A DNA stretch of 49,387 nucleotides from Nitrosovibrio sp. Nv4. GTDB taxonomy: Bacteria > Bdellovibrionota > UBA1018 > CAIMNF01. The notes beneath the pieces were generated by a model that was not told the origin of the DNA, did no database searches, and saw only the letters and a program-made list of their open reading frames with translations. This document shows, one piece after another, positions 1 through 7,063 of the stretch. The stretch covers positions 1-49,387 of the forward strand of contig CALPVV020000006.1 of assembly GCA_943327105.2 (NCBI GenBank). Reading direction: 5' to 3'. Within the stretch, counting starts at the first letter, position 1; each line of letters opens with the position of its first letter. Made by a program: the position numbers and the translations under genes.

Positions 1-50
1 CTCATGCCTGCACCAAGTTAGTCTTTTAAAAAACTTTTATATGCTTTCGT

Positions 51-84
51 TTGCAATCCCTGTTTTTCTGGTTACGATAAAAGT
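51..84 (+). promoter_or_regulatory. sigma70-type promoter, leaderless start of PEBP gene
   Basis: TTGCAA (51-56), a 16-bp spacer and TACGAT (73-78) are followed by only 6 nt before the ATG at 85. The predicted transcription start is the A of the ATG. No Shine-Dalgarno sequence is visible. Confidence 0.6.
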
Positions 85-705
85 ATGAATAAATTTTCTT
101 TAATTATTTCATTTATTTCTGTTTTTTCGATTGAATCATTCGCTCAAAATAAGCCAATCATTGCAAATAATGGATTTACTTTGACGAGTCCCAATCTGCA
201 AGAGAACGGTACGATTCAAATGAAACATGTCTTTGATGGTTTTGGTTGCACTGGCAATAATATTTCACCCGAATTGAATTGGGTGAATCCGCCAGAAGGA
301 ACCAAAAGTTTTGCGCTGACCGTTTATGACCCGGATGCACCCACTGGAAGTGGTTGGTGGCATTGGACGGTTTTCAATATTCCAGCAAACATTCGTTCCT
401 TAAGAGCCGGAGAAAAATTTACCCCGATTAAAACTAAAGGAGGAGTTGTTTCTTTTGGCGCAGTTGGAGAAGGTCGTACTGATTTTGGTAAGCCCGGTTA
501 TGGTGGTCCATGCCCACCGGAAGGTGATAAGCCGCATCGTTATATTTTTACAATTTACGCACTGAAAGAGCCGAAGCTGTTATTGAATCGTGATTCCTCG
601 GGTGCAATGGTTGGTTATACCCTGAATGCAAATCAGCTTGGTAAGGCTTCGATCACCGCATTGTTCGGAAGAGCCGCAAAGCAAGAAACCAAACCTAAAA
701 AATAA
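85..705 (+). CDS. YbhB/YbcL-family (PEBP/Raf kinase inhibitor-like) secreted protein
   Basis: A 206-residue protein with an N-terminal signal peptide (hydrophobic core about 5-18, likely cleavage after the Ala at 20). The phosphatidylethanolamine-binding fold is shown by DPDAP at 82-86, the following GSGWWHWTVFNIP segment and a glycine-rich GYGGPCPP-type loop, the anion-pocket signature of bacterial YbhB/YbcL proteins. The length is normal for the family plus a signal peptide. The bacterial function is poorly defined; ligand binding in the periplasm is the usual assumption. The start is fixed by the promoter 6 nt upstream. The 3' end overlaps the convergent dehydrogenase gene by 11 bp. Confidence 0.9.
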   Translation: MNKFSLIISFISVFSIESFAQNKPIIANNGFTLTSPNLQENGTIQMKHVFDGFGCTGNNISPELNWVNPPEGTKSFALTVYDPDAPTGSGWWHWTVFNIPANIRSLRAGEKFTPIKTKGGVVSFGAVGEGRTDFGKPGYGGPCPPEGDKPHRYIFTIYALKEPKLLLNRDSSGAMVGYTLNANQLGKASITALFGRAAKQETKPKK

Positions 706-1741
706 CGCTGATTTTGCCGATGCTCTTTCTGGTTTCAAGAAGTTCGTGAGCCATCGCTAATTGACTGATTGGAAATTGGCCGTTGTGAACCGTATCAACC
801 AATGGCTTGATCTGACCTTGATTGAAGAGCTCAATGACCTCAGTTAAGATTTCTTTAAATAAAAGAGGATGATGATCGGCCACCCTTAACATATTTACAC
901 CGATCAGATTATTTCCATTCATCATCATCAATGGGGGCGAGAGAAATCCAAAGCCGAGAAGGGTTTTGATTCCGGTGAGCAATGGCCCTCCTTTTGATTG
1001 AGTGTTTTCAGCTACACCGTAGGCGCAAAGCGTTCCCGAAGGCATTAAAAGTGACATGCTTTTTCTGAAGTTTTTTCCACCAATAGCATCGAAAACGGCC
1101 ATCATCGGTTTCAATCCGTGCCTAAGTTCGATTTCTTTTTTGAAATCTTCCTCGCTGTAAAGAATGACTTCATCGGCACCGATTTTTTTTGCGATTTCAG
1201 ATTTGTTCTTCGAACCTACCGTCGTAATGACATAAGCCTTTTTTCTTTTAGCCAGTTGAATCAATGCAGATCCGACACCGCCTGCTCCTGAGTGAACCAA
1301 CACTTTATCGTTTTCAAGAATGCGCATGCTTTTTTCAATCATGTATTGAGCAGTGCAGAACTGTGTTGCCAATGCGCAAGCAACCGAAACAGGTGTCTCA
1401 AGGGTTATCTTTGCACAGGCGAATTCCTGAGCAATTGAATATTGGGCATAACCACCAAATCGGGTGAGTGCGACCACGCGATCGCCAATTTTCAGATGCT
1501 GCACTTTCTCGCCAAGAGCCGTGATAGTTCCGACGACGTCATAGCCAAGAACTGCTGGAAGGGGAGGGGTATCTTGATAGAGTCCTCTTCGGGCCATTAC
1601 ATCGGCAAAATTGAGACCGAAGCCTTCGACTTTGATCAAAACTTCCGTACCGGTTGGTGTCGGAACATCAAGTTCTCGTTCTTCGAATGCCTCATGAGCA
1701 TTTCCGTAGCGAATCAGAGGAAAGGCTTTCATTTTTTTCAT
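695..1741 (-). CDS. zinc-independent MDR oxidoreductase (quinone oxidoreductase/VAT-1-like)
   Basis: A medium-chain dehydrogenase/reductase with the GroES-like N-terminal half (LNFADVMARRGLY, PLPAVLGYDVVGTI) and a Rossmann NADP-binding motif AGGVGSALIQLA. The structural and catalytic zinc cysteines of alcohol dehydrogenases are absent, as in quinone oxidoreductases and VAT-1 homologues. It probably reduces quinones or enones with NADPH in the cytoplasm. I start it at the ATG at 1741 (348 aa) rather than at 1765: TATAGT ends 7 nt before 1741, and the residues in between look unlike the family, which begins near the MKAFPLIRYG segment. It is divergent from pgeF with overlapping -10 elements. 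Confidence 0.85.
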   Translation of the reverse strand: MKKMKAFPLIRYGNAHEAFEERELDVPTPTGTEVLIKVEGFGLNFADVMARRGLYQDTPPLPAVLGYDVVGTITALGEKVQHLKIGDRVVALTRFGGYAQYSIAQEFACAKITLETPVSVACALATQFCTAQYMIEKSMRILENDKVLVHSGAGGVGSALIQLAKRKKAYVITTVGSKNKSEIAKKIGADEVILYSEEDFKKEIELRHGLKPMMAVFDAIGGKNFRKSMSLLMPSGTLCAYGVAENTQSKGGPLLTGIKTLLGFGFLSPPLMMMNGNNLIGVNMLRVADHHPLLFKEILTEVIELFNQGQIKPLVDTVHNGQFPISQLAMAHELLETRKSIGKISVIF

Positions 1742-1748
1742 AGTCCCG

Positions 1749-1756
1749 ACTATACT
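1749..1756. promoter_or_regulatory. bidirectional -10 element for the dehydrogenase gene and pgeF
   Basis: On the plus strand TATACT occupies 1751-1756, 7 nt before the pgeF ATG (1764). On the minus strand TATAGT occupies 1754-1749, 7 nt before the dehydrogenase ATG (1741). The hexamers share four base pairs. Both geometries predict leaderless transcripts. Clear -35 boxes are not obvious on either side. Confidence 0.55.
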
Positions 1757-1763
1757 CGAATGC

Positions 1764-2390
1764 ATGGAATTTGCATTGTTCCAATTTAGCTCAAAAGAAA
1801 AGCAGATTCAGATCGAATCAGGTGTTTTGCCGCATTGGAAACAAGTGCACGGCAAAACGGTGATTGAAGTACTTGGACCCGATCAAGAATGTGGAAACGT
1901 CGATGGGCTTTGGACCTGCGTTCCCCGTCAAAAAGTTGCTGTGGTAACGGCTGATTGTGTACCGATTCTATTAATGAATCGAAAACTTGGAGCCGTTGCC
2001 GCTCTTCATGCTGGTTGGAGGGGTACTCAACAAAGAATCGTGGAATCTTTTTTTCAATCCCTTCCGCCTGAGTTTTCGAATCCAAAAGAGTGGAGCGTTC
2101 TTTTTGGCCCTTCCATTCGTGCTTGTTGTTATGAGGTCAGTGAAGAATTGATTGCCCAATTCAAATCTGAATTTGGAGATTTGAACCCGTCTTTGATTGA
2201 ACCAGAGCACCGTAAGTTAGATCTTCTCGAGGTGAATATTCACCAATTGCAGAAACTGGGTGTCGAAGAGCTCGTTGTACATCCTGATTGTACTTGTTGT
2301 GCCAAATCATCGAATGGCGATTTTAAATACTTCAGTTATCGTCGTGGTGATCGTGATGCTCGGCAATATTCAATCATTTGGCTAAAATAA
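1764..2390 (+). CDS. pgeF: purine nucleoside phosphorylase/polyphenol oxidase PgeF (YfiH family)
   Basis: A 208-residue Cu-oxidase_4/YfiH-family protein. The family motifs are KQVHG (His29), TADCVPIL (Cys65), HAGWRGT (His82) and GPSIRACCYEV, with a C-terminal CTCC segment. The conserved His/Cys/His set binds the metal. Homologues are described both as laccase-like enzymes and as purine nucleoside phosphorylases acting on adenosine and inosine, and as editing enzymes that keep peptidoglycan precursors correct. The N-terminus is short compared with about 240-aa homologues, but the motifs are complete. It starts 7 nt after TATACT and has no Shine-Dalgarno sequence. Confidence 0.9.
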   Translation: MEFALFQFSSKEKQIQIESGVLPHWKQVHGKTVIEVLGPDQECGNVDGLWTCVPRQKVAVVTADCVPILLMNRKLGAVAALHAGWRGTQQRIVESFFQSLPPEFSNPKEWSVLFGPSIRACCYEVSEELIAQFKSEFGDLNPSLIEPEHRKLDLLEVNIHQLQKLGVEELVVHPDCTCCAKSSNGDFKYFSYRRGDRDARQYSIIWLK

Positions 2391-2416
2391 CGCACCTCTT
2401 CAGGTTGCAAATCGGC

Positions 2417-2430
2417 TATCATTGATAGTC
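2417..2430 (+). promoter_or_regulatory. -10-like element before pepF
   Basis: TATCAT (2417-2422) lies 8 nt before the ATG at 2431. There is no good -35 box and no Shine-Dalgarno sequence in the 40-bp gap after pgeF. It fits the leaderless pattern of the window, but weakly on its own. Confidence 0.35.
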
Positions 2431-4236
2431 ATGAGCGAACAATTCCAAAACCGCAACGATGTCCCCGAAAAATACCGCTGGAACCTGGATCTGATGTATT
2501 CCGATCAGGAAGCGTGGGAAAAAGATTTCAAAAAAATTGATGAACTGACTGCAGCTTCAGAGTTGTTCCGTGGAAAGCTTGCGGAAAGTGCAGTGACTTT
2601 GAAAAAAGCCTTCGATGCCGAAACAGAGTTGAATATTCTCATCGAAAATCTTTACAGCTTTGCAAGTCATCGCTCTGATGAAGATACCCGCAATGCGAAT
2701 AACCTGGGTATAGTCGGACGCATCACTTCAAAGTCAGTTGAAGTCAGTGCTCGTTTGTCGTGGATGGATCCTGAATTGCTGGAAGCACCGGTTGAAAAGT
2801 TAAAACAGTTTCAAAATGATTCATTGTTAAAGGACTACTCCCGTAAAATTGAAAATCTGATTCGTTCAAAACCCCATCAGAGAAGTGCTGAAGTAGAAGA
2901 GATCCTTTCGCTTGCTTCTGACCCGATGGGTGGTGCTCATCATACGTTCAGTTTGCTTGAAAATGCAGATATGCCCATGCCTAAGATCAAGGATTCAAAC
3001 GGCAATGAGATTGAAATCAATCACGGCACCTATTTTTCTGTTTTGGAATCACCCGACCGTGAATTTAGAAAGCGCGGTTTTGAAGCCTATATTGGTGCTT
3101 TTTCACAATATAAAAACACCTACGCATCCACGCTGGAAACGAACGTCAAGAACCATGTTTTCAATGCCAAGGTAAGAAGATTTCCAAGTGCGATTGAGGC
3201 TAGTTTATTCAGTGATGCGATTCCACTCAGCGTTTACAATGGCTTGATTGATACGGTACATGCCCATTTACCTTTATTGCATCGATTGGTGAGTTTGAGA
3301 AAAAGATTACTCGGTGTTGAGCAGTTGCAAATGTACGACTTGTTCGTACCGATGGTAAAGCCCGCACAGATTGAAATCAATTATGATGAAGCCTGCAAGA
3401 TGGTAACCGAGGCGGTTGAGCCGCTTGGGAAGCAATACGTGAATGACCTTAAGAAGTCATTCGATGAGCGTTGGATCGATGTGTATTACACATCAGGTAA
3501 GCGTTCTGGTGCGTATTCAGGCGGAACTTACCAGTCGAAACCGTATATTTTGTTGAACCATCAACACAATCTCGGAAGCGCGTTCACATTGGCGCATGAA
3601 TTGGGCCATTCATTGCACTCGTATTATTCGAAACAACAGTCGTATGCAAAATCACATTATCCGATTTTCTTGGCTGAGATCGCTTCCACGACGAACGAGA
3701 TGCTGTTGCACTTTCATCTTTATGAGAAAGCCCAAAGCCGTGAAATGAAAATGTATCTGCTTGATCATTTGTTCACGCAGTTCAGGGCAACGCTTTTCCG
3801 TCAGGTTCAGTTTGCCGAATTCGAACGCGATATTCATGCGATGGTCGAGCGCGGAGAACCTCTAACTTCACAAAGCTTATGTGAACATTACGGTAAAATG
3901 AATGCCAAGTATTATGGCCCGGACATGTCTGGTAATGGGTCTGATGAGAATGATCCGATTCGTTTTGAATGGTCACGAATCCCACACTTCTATTACAACT
4001 TCTATGTTTATAAGTATTCGACCAGTTTTGCCGCTTCTCAATACTTTGCGCGTAAGATTCAAGATGGCGATCAGGCAACCCGTGAGAAATACCTCGAGTT
4101 CCTCGCTTCAGGATGCAGCATGGATCCGCTTGATACCATGATCCGTGCCGGAATGGATCTTCGTGATTCAAAACCGATCGAAGCAGCGTTCAAGATCTTC
4201 GAAGAAGCGCTGGATGAATTCGAGAAGCTGATTTAG
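2431..4236 (+). CDS. pepF: oligoendopeptidase F (M3B metallopeptidase)
   Basis: A 601-residue M3-family oligoendopeptidase. It has the N-terminal all-helical PepF domain and the catalytic HELGH zinc motif (His389, Glu390, His393), with the downstream LAEIASTTNE segment supplying the third ligand Glu. It degrades short cytosolic peptides. The length matches typical PepF (about 600). A TTG in frame at 2422 would add three residues, but the ATG at 2431 is preferred because homologues start near the RNDVPEKYRW segment and a -10-like hexamer lies 8 nt before it. Its stop codon overlaps the stop of the convergent dioxygenase gene. Confidence 0.93.
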   Translation: MSEQFQNRNDVPEKYRWNLDLMYSDQEAWEKDFKKIDELTAASELFRGKLAESAVTLKKAFDAETELNILIENLYSFASHRSDEDTRNANNLGIVGRITSKSVEVSARLSWMDPELLEAPVEKLKQFQNDSLLKDYSRKIENLIRSKPHQRSAEVEEILSLASDPMGGAHHTFSLLENADMPMPKIKDSNGNEIEINHGTYFSVLESPDREFRKRGFEAYIGAFSQYKNTYASTLETNVKNHVFNAKVRRFPSAIEASLFSDAIPLSVYNGLIDTVHAHLPLLHRLVSLRKRLLGVEQLQMYDLFVPMVKPAQIEINYDEACKMVTEAVEPLGKQYVNDLKKSFDERWIDVYYTSGKRSGAYSGGTYQSKPYILLNHQHNLGSAFTLAHELGHSLHSYYSKQQSYAKSHYPIFLAEIASTTNEMLLHFHLYEKAQSREMKMYLLDHLFTQFRATLFRQVQFAEFERDIHAMVERGEPLTSQSLCEHYGKMNAKYYGPDMSGNGSDENDPIRFEWSRIPHFYYNFYVYKYSTSFAASQYFARKIQDGDQATREKYLEFLASGCSMDPLDTMIRAGMDLRDSKPIEAAFKIFEEALDEFEKLI

Positions 4237-5057
4237 TGAAACGATCTGCTGTGTTCATCGGTGTTTTTTGAATTCAATGCAAATGAAAGCATGGAAAGAC
4301 TGAAATATTCCACGCCTCGATGCAGTATCTTGAGTTCATCACCCGGTAGAGCGGCACCAATAGCACAAATAATCGGTAAAAAATGTTCTTCTGAAGGATG
4401 CGATAAGTAAAAGTGCGGATGTTCTTCGGCATTGACCAGGGAATCAACGTCTTTTTTCTCAATCGTTTTGATCAGCCACTCTTCGAACTCTTTTGCCCAT
4501 GATGCGCCTTCAAGTGTTTTATGTGACCATTTCAGTTCACGTAGGTTATGAACGGCACCACCACTCGAAATGATCATGACGCCTTCTTCGCGTAAAGATG
4601 CCAGCGAATAGCCCATTTTGAGAATCTTTGCCGGAGTAAGATTGAGCGGAAGACTGATTTTCACCACAGGAACATCACCTTTTGGATAAAGGTGTTTCAT
4701 CGGTACCCAAATACCATGATCGAGGGGAGAGTCGGTTTCAATCTTCGTTTGAAATCCATTTTTCTTGAGCAATTGTACGATCTGATCGGAAAGTTCGGGT
4801 GCTCCGTTGCAGTCATATTCGATCTTGTAAAGTTCAGGTGGAAAACCGTTGAAATCATGAATGATGCGGTTCTTTTCAGTTTTGAGTACATGAACCGTAT
4901 CAGACGAAACCGAGTGAGCAGAAATGAACACGATGGCCTTGGGTTTTGGGAAGGAGCTGGAATAATTTTCCAGCATTTCTGAAAATTGATCTTCACCGAA
5001 TGCAAGCATCGGGGAACCGTGGCTGATAAACATGCTTGGATAACGAAATGTACTCAT
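4233..5057 (-). CDS. ygiD: extradiol ring-cleavage dioxygenase, YgiD/LigB type (4,5-DOPA dioxygenase-like)
   Basis: A 274-residue class III extradiol dioxygenase. Visible family motifs are FISHGSP near residue 13, ISAHSV, SPLDHGIWVP and the C-terminal HPSEEHFLP. The histidines are those that bind non-haem Fe(II) or Zn in LigB-type enzymes. YgiD converts L-DOPA to 4,5-seco-DOPA in other bacteria; the substrate here is unknown. It is transcribed divergently from a LysR-family gene, the usual arrangement of a LysR regulator and its target. Its start is 6 nt after a TTGATT-17-TAGGAT promoter, so the mRNA should be leaderless. Confidence 0.88.
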   Translation of the reverse strand: MSTFRYPSMFISHGSPMLAFGEDQFSEMLENYSSSFPKPKAIVFISAHSVSSDTVHVLKTEKNRIIHDFNGFPPELYKIEYDCNGAPELSDQIVQLLKKNGFQTKIETDSPLDHGIWVPMKHLYPKGDVPVVKISLPLNLTPAKILKMGYSLASLREEGVMIISSGGAVHNLRELKWSHKTLEGASWAKEFEEWLIKTIEKKDVDSLVNAEEHPHFYLSHPSEEHFLPIICAIGAALPGDELKILHRGVEYFSLSMLSFALNSKNTDEHSRSFH

Positions 5058-5106
5058 TCGACAATCCTATTTGAAAGCGTGTCTCCAATCAAGTTAGGAT
5101 ATGGGT
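5058..5106. promoter_or_regulatory. interleaved divergent promoters of the dioxygenase and lysR genes
   Basis: Minus strand: TTGATT (5092-5087), 17 bp, TAGGAT (5069-5064), then 6 nt to the ATG at 5057. Plus strand: TTGAAA (5071-5076), 18 bp, TAGGAT (5095-5100), then 6 nt to the ATG at 5107. Each -35 lies inside the other promoter's spacer, and together they form an inverted repeat TTGA-N14-TCAA. Two polymerases could not sit here together. Confidence 0.7.
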
Positions 5107-5979
5107 ATGGCACTCCAATCTCATCATCTAGAAGCATTTGTAATGATTTCGCGAGTTCAGAATTTCTCCAAAGCGGCTGAATCTCTGAATGTGACGCAAT
5201 CTGCGCTTTCACATCGCATCTCGGCTTTGGAAGCCGAGCTCGGTGCACCGTTATTCATCCGTGATAAAAAGGGCATCAGATTAACTGAATTGGGCGATGA
5301 GCTACTTCGTTACGTTCAAATGAAGACGACCCTGGAAGATGAGTTTCTTTCCAAGATCAAGGCATCAAAAGGTGATCCGCTGAAGGGAGTTCTAAGGGTA
5401 GGGTGTTATGCGAGTATCGGAAGGTCGATTGTTCTGAAGGTACTGGGCCCATTTCTGTTGCAAAACCCTGGGGTTCAACTTTTTTTCCTGATGCGTGAAA
5501 TGAAAGTTCTTCCAGAGTTATTAAAGTCTGGCGAGGCTGATTTCATTTTTCTAGATTATGAGTTCAATAAGGGTAAAGTCCTTTCCCATTTCATGGGAGA
5601 GGAAGAGTACGTCATGGTTGAATCGATTAACGGTTGTCGCGATGAAAATGTGTTTTTAAATCATGACGAAGAAGACTTCATGACCTATCGTTTTTTTGAA
5701 AAGCAAGGCGAGTCAGAAGTTCACATTCGTCGCTCTTATCTCGATGAAATCTATAGTTGTATTGATGGTGTTGCACAGGGAATTGGGCGAAGTGTTTTGC
5801 CATTGCATCTGGTAAAAGACGATGTGCGAATTCGCATTCATCAGGAATTCAACAGTTTGAAAATGCCTGTCTATTTGCACTATTTTCAAAAGCCAGTTCG
5901 ATCGGAACTCGAAAAAGAGGTTATTGAATTATTCCAGCAAGAGATGCCCCGACAGCTAGCACTCCACCGCTCAGTATGA
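5107..5979 (+). CDS. LysR-family transcriptional regulator
   Basis: A 290-residue LysR-type regulator. The N-terminal winged helix-turn-helix is clear (about residues 1-60: FSKAAESLNVTQSALSHRI followed by LEAELGAPLF), and the C-terminal substrate-binding domain runs from about 85 to the end. The likely target is the divergent dioxygenase gene, whose promoter shares the same 37 bp, and its own gene by autoregulation. An in-frame ATG lies at 5101, but 5107 sits exactly 6 nt after TAGGAT. The last 59 bp overlap the convergent chromate-transporter gene. The inducer is unknown. Confidence 0.9.
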   Translation: MALQSHHLEAFVMISRVQNFSKAAESLNVTQSALSHRISALEAELGAPLFIRDKKGIRLTELGDELLRYVQMKTTLEDEFLSKIKASKGDPLKGVLRVGCYASIGRSIVLKVLGPFLLQNPGVQLFFLMREMKVLPELLKSGEADFIFLDYEFNKGKVLSHFMGEEEYVMVESINGCRDENVFLNHDEEDFMTYRFFEKQGESEVHIRRSYLDEIYSCIDGVAQGIGRSVLPLHLVKDDVRIRIHQEFNSLKMPVYLHYFQKPVRSELEKEVIELFQQEMPRQLALHRSV

Positions 5980-7021
5980 TGATGAGGGAATGCGGGTCTT
6001 TGATCAGTCCGAGTGCTAACAGGAAAATAAACATAAGAATACGAATTGAATCGAATCCTGCATCCCCATTTTCGAAAGCATAAAGGCAGAGTCGAATGAC
6101 CGAACCGATGATTGCTCCACCTACGGCGGGAAGCATGCCTGCAAAAAAGGTTTTCAGTAAGGGAGCTTGTAGCAACTTTCGTTCAAATACAGGCATGAGC
6201 AGGATGCCGAAAACAAAAGTGGGTAAAAATGTTCCAAGAGATGCGAAAATCGCTCCTGAAATACCTGCAACCTGATGTCCGAGAGAAGCGTTGAAAATGA
6301 CCAATGGGCCCGGGGTCATCTGGCCCAGGCTTAATGAGGTGAGAAAATCATTGTTGGTGACCCAATGATGTTGATCAAGATAAGCGGCCTTCAGTGCGGG
6401 CACAATTGCGATACCGGAACCAAACGTAAAGAGTGATGCCTTGAGTGATTCTAAAAAAAGTGGAATCAAGAATGTGCTGGCGCCTTCAAAAACTAGATGC
6501 TTGAAACGATGGTGCAGTAACGAAAGGATTCCACAACCGATTAAAAAATAAATTTCATGGCTGGGGTGCAAATAAGTGAGAATGCCGCTGATTAAAAAAT
6601 AAAATGCAGTATTTGGTGAAACCAGTGGTCTTGCAAATCGAAACGCCGCCATGGCTGAAAGGGTTAAGCCACCAAGATTGAGGCCGGTAATGAGTGCGGA
6701 CCAGATCACTGAAGGAGTGGTGCGAGATTGAAAAAAAAACTCACTCAAGGCAATGATCATCAAGAAAGCCGGAAGAATCAGCCCAATGCCGGCAAGCATT
6801 CCACCCTTCCAGCCATGGGAAGCATGCCCGATTCGAACTGCAATCAACGTGGCAAGTGGGCCGGGGAAAAGTTTGGCCGATGCTACATATCTTTGAAAGT
6901 CGACATCGGTAATGCTTTTTGTTTTGCGAACAAAGTGTTTTTCCATGAGTCCGATCAAAGCGATTGGACCACCAAAGCCAGTTGCACCTAACCTTAAAAA
7001 GTATCTGAAAAGTTCTTCCAC
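5921..7021 (-). CDS. chrA: chromate transporter ChrA (two CHR domains)
   Basis: A 366-residue CHR-superfamily membrane protein with both halves. The N-terminal half has GATGFGGPIALIGLMEKHFV and GPLATLIAVRIG; the C-terminal half has the parallel TFGSGIAIVPAL and GQMTPGPLVIF. About ten to twelve hydrophobic segments are present. Family members export chromate, or exchange it with sulfate, across the inner membrane. The start codon is GTG at 7021, 7 nt after TAAACT. The 3' end overlaps the LysR gene by 59 bp. A perfect 7-bp inverted repeat lies over the -35 region. Whether it moves chromate here cannot be read from sequence. Confidence 0.88.
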   Translation of the reverse strand: MEELFRYFLRLGATGFGGPIALIGLMEKHFVRKTKSITDVDFQRYVASAKLFPGPLATLIAVRIGHASHGWKGGMLAGIGLILPAFLMIIALSEFFFQSRTTPSVIWSALITGLNLGGLTLSAMAAFRFARPLVSPNTAFYFLISGILTYLHPSHEIYFLIGCGILSLLHHRFKHLVFEGASTFLIPLFLESLKASLFTFGSGIAIVPALKAAYLDQHHWVTNNDFLTSLSLGQMTPGPLVIFNASLGHQVAGISGAIFASLGTFLPTFVFGILLMPVFERKLLQAPLLKTFFAGMLPAVGGAIIGSVIRLCLYAFENGDAGFDSIRILMFIFLLALGLIKDPHSLIIILSGGVLAVGASLAGIIQ

Positions 7022-7034
7022 TACCGATAGTTTA
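7022..7034 (-). promoter_or_regulatory. -10 element of the chrA promoter, leaderless GTG start
   Basis: TAAACT (7034-7029 on the minus strand) is followed by 7 nt and the GTG start at 7021. The -35 position falls within the inverted repeat at 7042-7063 and resembles the consensus poorly. Confidence 0.5.
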
Positions 7035-7041
7035 TCTGATG

Positions 7042-7063
7042 TTACCGGAATTAAAACCGGTAA
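7042..7063. repeat. perfect inverted repeat, candidate operator of chrA
   Basis: TTACCGG (7042-7048) and CCGGTAA (7057-7063) are separated by the 8-nt AATTAAAA. The repeat covers the stop codon of the upstream minus-strand gene and the -35 region of chrA. Neither strand shows a T-run after it, so an operator is more likely than an intrinsic terminator. Confidence 0.5.

Noticed and set aside
7042-7063. Intrinsic terminator after the tandem secreted-protein genes
   Set aside because: The stem is good but no T-run follows on either strand and it sits on the -35 of chrA; an operator fits better.
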